Below are positions 60,681 to 64,000 of a DNA stretch of 64,000 nt, piece by piece; position 1 is the stretch's first letter, and each line of letters begins with the position of its first letter. The stretch comes from Warburgia ugandensis. Lineage: Eukaryota; Streptophyta; Magnoliopsida; Canellales; Canellaceae. The notes below the pieces were generated by a model. The model was given only the letters and a program-made list of their open reading frames with translations. It searched no databases and had not been told where the DNA came from. Position numbers and translations under genes: made by a program. Location: NCBI GenBank assembly GCA_035236585.1, contig CP141139.1, positions 23,886,990-23,950,989 on the forward strand, in the 5' to 3' direction.

Positions 60681-63210
60681 TGTGACGACCCGGGTTTTAT
60701 ATGATGCAAATTTGATAAAAAGGCCAGATCTGTTGTTTTAGAAATATGAAATGCATGAAAATCGTTTTGTTTTGGAAAACAATTTTTGGTATAAAACTCC
60801 GAGTGTCAAAACACATTTTCAAATTATATAGCCATGGCATAGCTATAAATTGACTCTATTCCCAAGAAAGTGTTAGTCACAGCCTCAGCTACAGAGAGTA
60901 ACTACAATCAAGTAACATTGAAAGATAAGGTAGGGGTTTACTTACTTGTACTTAATTTGGGTGTCTTCTGTCACAGGCGTACCCTGTCCTTAAGTGTTTA
61001 ATTTGTGTCTGAAAAATGTTGAGGATTGGGTGAGTATATACTATACTTAGTAGGAGTCTATCACTACTAGTTTTATAATGCATGCTATGTTTAAAATCAT
61101 ATGCTCTTTAAAACATGTGCATGTTTGAACACTCATGTCCAATATCGATATTAAAAACCATTGTCGAATTGGAATACTGACGACTTAAAGAATCGCATAA
61201 TCTAAGTCGAAAGTATCATATATATCATAAACATAATGATATGCATAAGATGCTCAACTGAATCCAACTCATGGATATATGGTATGGTCGACCAACCTCA
61301 TGTCATGCCATATGCAATGCAAGTAAATCCTCAAAACATAGGGCCCACTATGCCCACGACCTCACCGCCATGTGGTCCCCGGGTACGTAGGGACACAGGG
61401 TTATAGCCTCCACAGGGCATATGACACTTCAACCCAGTGCCGTCACATCAGTGGTAGCCCCCTGTACCACATGCAGTCGAAGTAGGGACATGCCTTTTTG
61501 GCATGGTACCCTTTCCACCTAATAGTGGTAGAGGTTGGGAGGCCACCCCAGACCTCTCGGCATAGCGCCCATGAGCTTACTAGCCCAAATCATATACAAT
61601 CAATCAAGCAAAAACCTCTTTTTCAAAACCTGTCCTCTTTGGGTCCCTCACAACTGCCTACCCAATGTCTTTTGGGCACTCCAGCATCTTTTGGTAACCC
61701 TCAAGGACATGCAATTTTTTAAAACTCAATAACCACAAGTCATGCAATTTATGCAATTGTTTGCAAAGCATGTCTATGCATAATGTATTTATCACATGCA
61801 TGCTGAATTCATTTATATGTTAAACAAGTCATATATAAAATTAAGTCATGCTAAACAAGTCATATAATTTATACTTAAAACATGCATTCTCAAAACAATC
61901 ATGGGCTCTTTTTAAAAGTCTAGTAGTGATAGAGCACCTACCTGGTTTGGTCACGCTAGCCCCCTTTTCCTCGTACGCTCTTGCTCATAGTTTAGGGGAA
62001 CAAAGTTAGCTTGGCCTATTTCTATAGGTTTTAGAATGGTTGATCTCACCATTTAGGCATTAAGGTTTCATTCCCATGCCTATGGGTGTCCTAAGGTCCT
62101 AACTGGGCCTTGGTATCATTAGGTTTACAAAGGTTTAGTGGCCCCGTGCCACTACCATAGTTTAAGGGTTGTGCCTACCTTAGATTGGGCTTTGATCAGG
62201 TATTTATAGTTTGGGTGTGTCTGGGTTGTCGACATGGACACAACGCCTTTTACGGCGCCTCAATCGGAGCCCTAGAACTCAAGTTATGGGCAAATTAATA
62301 TCAAGTGTACATAGAGGCCATACGAGGTGGAAGCCTGGGACGCTAACGCGTCCTGCGTCAGCAGCACGAGCCCCAGCGGGCGCGTCTGTAGACGCACCGA
62401 GCTTCCGCCCGACTTTTTCATTTGCGGGCGCGTCCACGGAAGCGCTTGCTAGTTTCTCTCTAACGCGGTGAAGGCATTTTCGTCCTGTGGGGACCGTGGC
62501 GTCCTTGGGATGCCTTGGTTCGACCCTGTCAAACCAGTGCACCCTAGGCACTGTCCCTGGGTCCTTTGTGGCTCCTTAGAGGCCTGTTTTGCATGGTTTT
62601 TCATGCAAAAACTTGGGGAAACCCACCCTATGTCTAAGGGGGAGATGGGTTTCGAGGGATTTTGGGCATACCTGGTTCCTGGCGGGGCTTTTCTCCATGT
62701 TTTCTCCTCTTGTCTGCCTCTCCACGATGGGTTTTTTCCAAGCTTTTGGGTTGCCATTGGAGGCGTCCAAAAGCTCTATTTATAGAGCTCGAAGAGGGTT
62801 TTGAAGGGGCTTCTTACTGCAATGGAATGGCGGTGGAGAAACCTCCAGAATGGCAGTGGTTTCTCACCTGCACACCGCTATTCTAGAATCCTCTATGAGG
62901 TTGAAGAAGAGGGGTGCCTGTATCAAAACGGGTCCCTGTGTTTTTCAGGCTAAATCCATTTTTAATATAAATTACACTTTTGCCCTTGAACTTCAAAGGG
63001 CCATAACTTGCTCATTTTAACTCTGTTTTCAGTGATTTTGGTCTTGTTGGATTCTTTTCCTGAGATGCACCTAAGGGTACTACTCTTAGGACCAAATTTT
63101 TGGGTCTAGTTAGGGTGAATCATGAAATGACCAAAATACCCTTATCTCCAAAAAGTGAACTTTTCATTACTAACTTGGGATTTCAATGTTACAAAAATGG
63201 ATGCATTACA
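60681..63210 (-). repeat. 3' LTR of an antisense Tekay-like chromovirus
   Basis: On the minus strand it starts TGTAATGCATCCATTTTTG at 63210, directly after the purine tract, and ends AAAACCCGGGTCGTCACA at 60681. The length is 2530 bp. A TATA-like box lies at 62777-62784 (minus), and a GC- and CpG-rich stretch lies at about 62340-62470. The pol gene of the element follows at 63262-64000 and leaves the window. The open frames at 61498-61732 and 62211-62886 overlap on both strands and are not genes. Confidence 0.88.
62777..62784 (-). promoter_or_regulatory. TATA-like box of the right-end LTR
   Basis: The minus strand reads CTCTATAAATAGAGC, about 430 bases after the LTR start, a normal U3 length. 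Transcription would run toward lower coordinates in this LTR copy. Function is inferred. Confidence 0.6.
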
Positions 63211-63226
63211 TTCTTACCCCCTTAGG
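63211..63226 (-). other. Polypurine tract, antisense element
   Basis: The minus strand CCTAAGGGGGTAAGAA abuts the LTR start at 63210 and lies just after the end of pol, as expected for second-strand priming. Confidence 0.85.
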
Positions 63227-63261
63227 GGAATTTTTCCCTTGAAATTCTGCAATATATACAG

Positions 63262-64000
63262 TCAAAAGATCTCGGGGTACTTTTCTCCCATTTCTAACTC
63301 TGGTTCCCAAGTCTCTTCTTCCAGGTGCGCATTTCTCCACAAAACTTTGACTAAGTGTATGTCCTTGTTCCGCAGCTTCGTTCTCTTACGACCCAGAATC
63401 TCAACTGGTCTCATCTCTAGCTTGAGATCCTCCATCAACTCTATGGATACCTGGTTGATGACATGAGCAAGGTCAAGCACGTACCTCCTTAGCATAGATA
63501 TATGGAATACGTTATGCACTTCAGATAGCTGAGGGAGTAGTGCGATCCTGTAGGCCACTTTTCCCACTTTCTCCAGGATTTCAAAAGGTCTTGTGTAACG
63601 CGGACTAAGCTTGCCTTTGATACCGAACCGCATAACTCCCTTAGTGGGAGACATCTTCAGGAAAATGTGCTCTCCTATGTAGAATTCTAATGGTCTCCTC
63701 CTTCGATCAGCATAGCTCTTTTACTGGCTTTGAGCTGTGAGGAGGCGTCTCCTTATGAGTTTGACCTTCTCGACATATTGCTCCACCAGCTCGGACTGGA
63801 GCACCCTGGACTCTCCAACTTCAATCCAACTGGTGGGTGATCGACAGGGTCTCCCATAGAGCGCCTCGTACGGAGCCATGCCAATGCTCTACTGAAAGCT
63901 GTTGTTGTACGCGAACTCTACTAGCGGTAGGTTTTCATCCTAGCTCTGCTTCCAATCGAGGGCACAGGTTCACAACATATCTTCGACTATCTCGATCGTG
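63262..64000 (-). pseudogene. pol: Chromovirus pol 3' end: integrase C-terminus and chromodomain (partial)
   Basis: The minus strand enters at the right edge with the integrase core end (DENLPLVEFAYNNSF, then MAPYEALYGRPCRSPTSW). It runs through the C-terminal region to an open part at 63262-63654. That part has GVMRFGIKGKLSPRYTRPFE, LSEVHNVFHISMLRRYV and a chromodomain with VKVLWRN and EEETWEPELEM. The frame is continuous, but four stops interrupt it upstream of 63654, the last at 63721-63723. The rest of pol and gag lie beyond the window. The chromodomain is better preserved than that of the first element. Confidence 0.93.

Noticed and set aside
62211..62886. Cluster of frames on both strands up to 105 codons
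   Set aside because: They lie inside the right-end LTR, overlap each other on both strands and have no family resemblance.

Overview
The window is nuclear DNA of a flowering plant and consists almost entirely of transposable elements. The signs are chromodomain-bearing Ty3/gypsy retrotransposons with 2.5 to 5.7 kb LTRs and Met-tRNA primer sites, Au-type tRNA-derived SINEs, an RTE-like LINE, a hAT transposase relic, a TRIM and long dinucleotide arrays. AT-rich, repeat-on-repeat structure of this kind suggests a large plant genome. The species cannot be named from the sequence. I found no intact host gene, no convincing tRNA or rRNA gene, no CRISPR array and no prokaryotic-type operon. Every coding region I can recognise belongs to a transposon and is broken.

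Left part (297-11286): a complete but dead Tekay/Del-like chromovirus on the + strand. It has a 2990-bp 5' LTR, a Met-tRNA primer site, gag with a CCHC knuckle, protease, reverse transcriptase, RNase H, integrase, chromodomain and purine tract, then a 2817-bp 3' LTR. A second, perfect primer site directly follows the 3' LTR, and a small TRIM follows that. Positions 11287-17056 are the least repetitive stretch and contain a hairpin MITE and a strong G-quadruplex motif.

Positions 17057-24600: an Au SINE and a near full-length RTE-like LINE sit back to back with three copies of the same target-site duplication. A (GA)64 array, two more Au SINEs and a rearranged antisense RTE copy follow.

Positions 24600-50900: a dense patchwork of LTR fragments of a Tat/Athila-like family (called family T here), in both orientations. 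It is interrupted by a 5.7-kb solo chromovirus LTR, a 540-bp solo LTR with perfect TGTCA/TGACA ends and a 234-bp RTE tail. Several pieces form large inverted repeats.

Positions 50900-64000: an antisense 4.2-kb chromovirus LTR with its primer site but no recognisable gag beside it. An inverted partial copy of the same LTR follows, then an antisense hAT transposase relic, then the 3' LTR and 3' end of pol of another antisense chromovirus that runs off the right edge.

The interest lies in the history of insertion, silencing and rearrangement. I do not see an undescribed functional system here.
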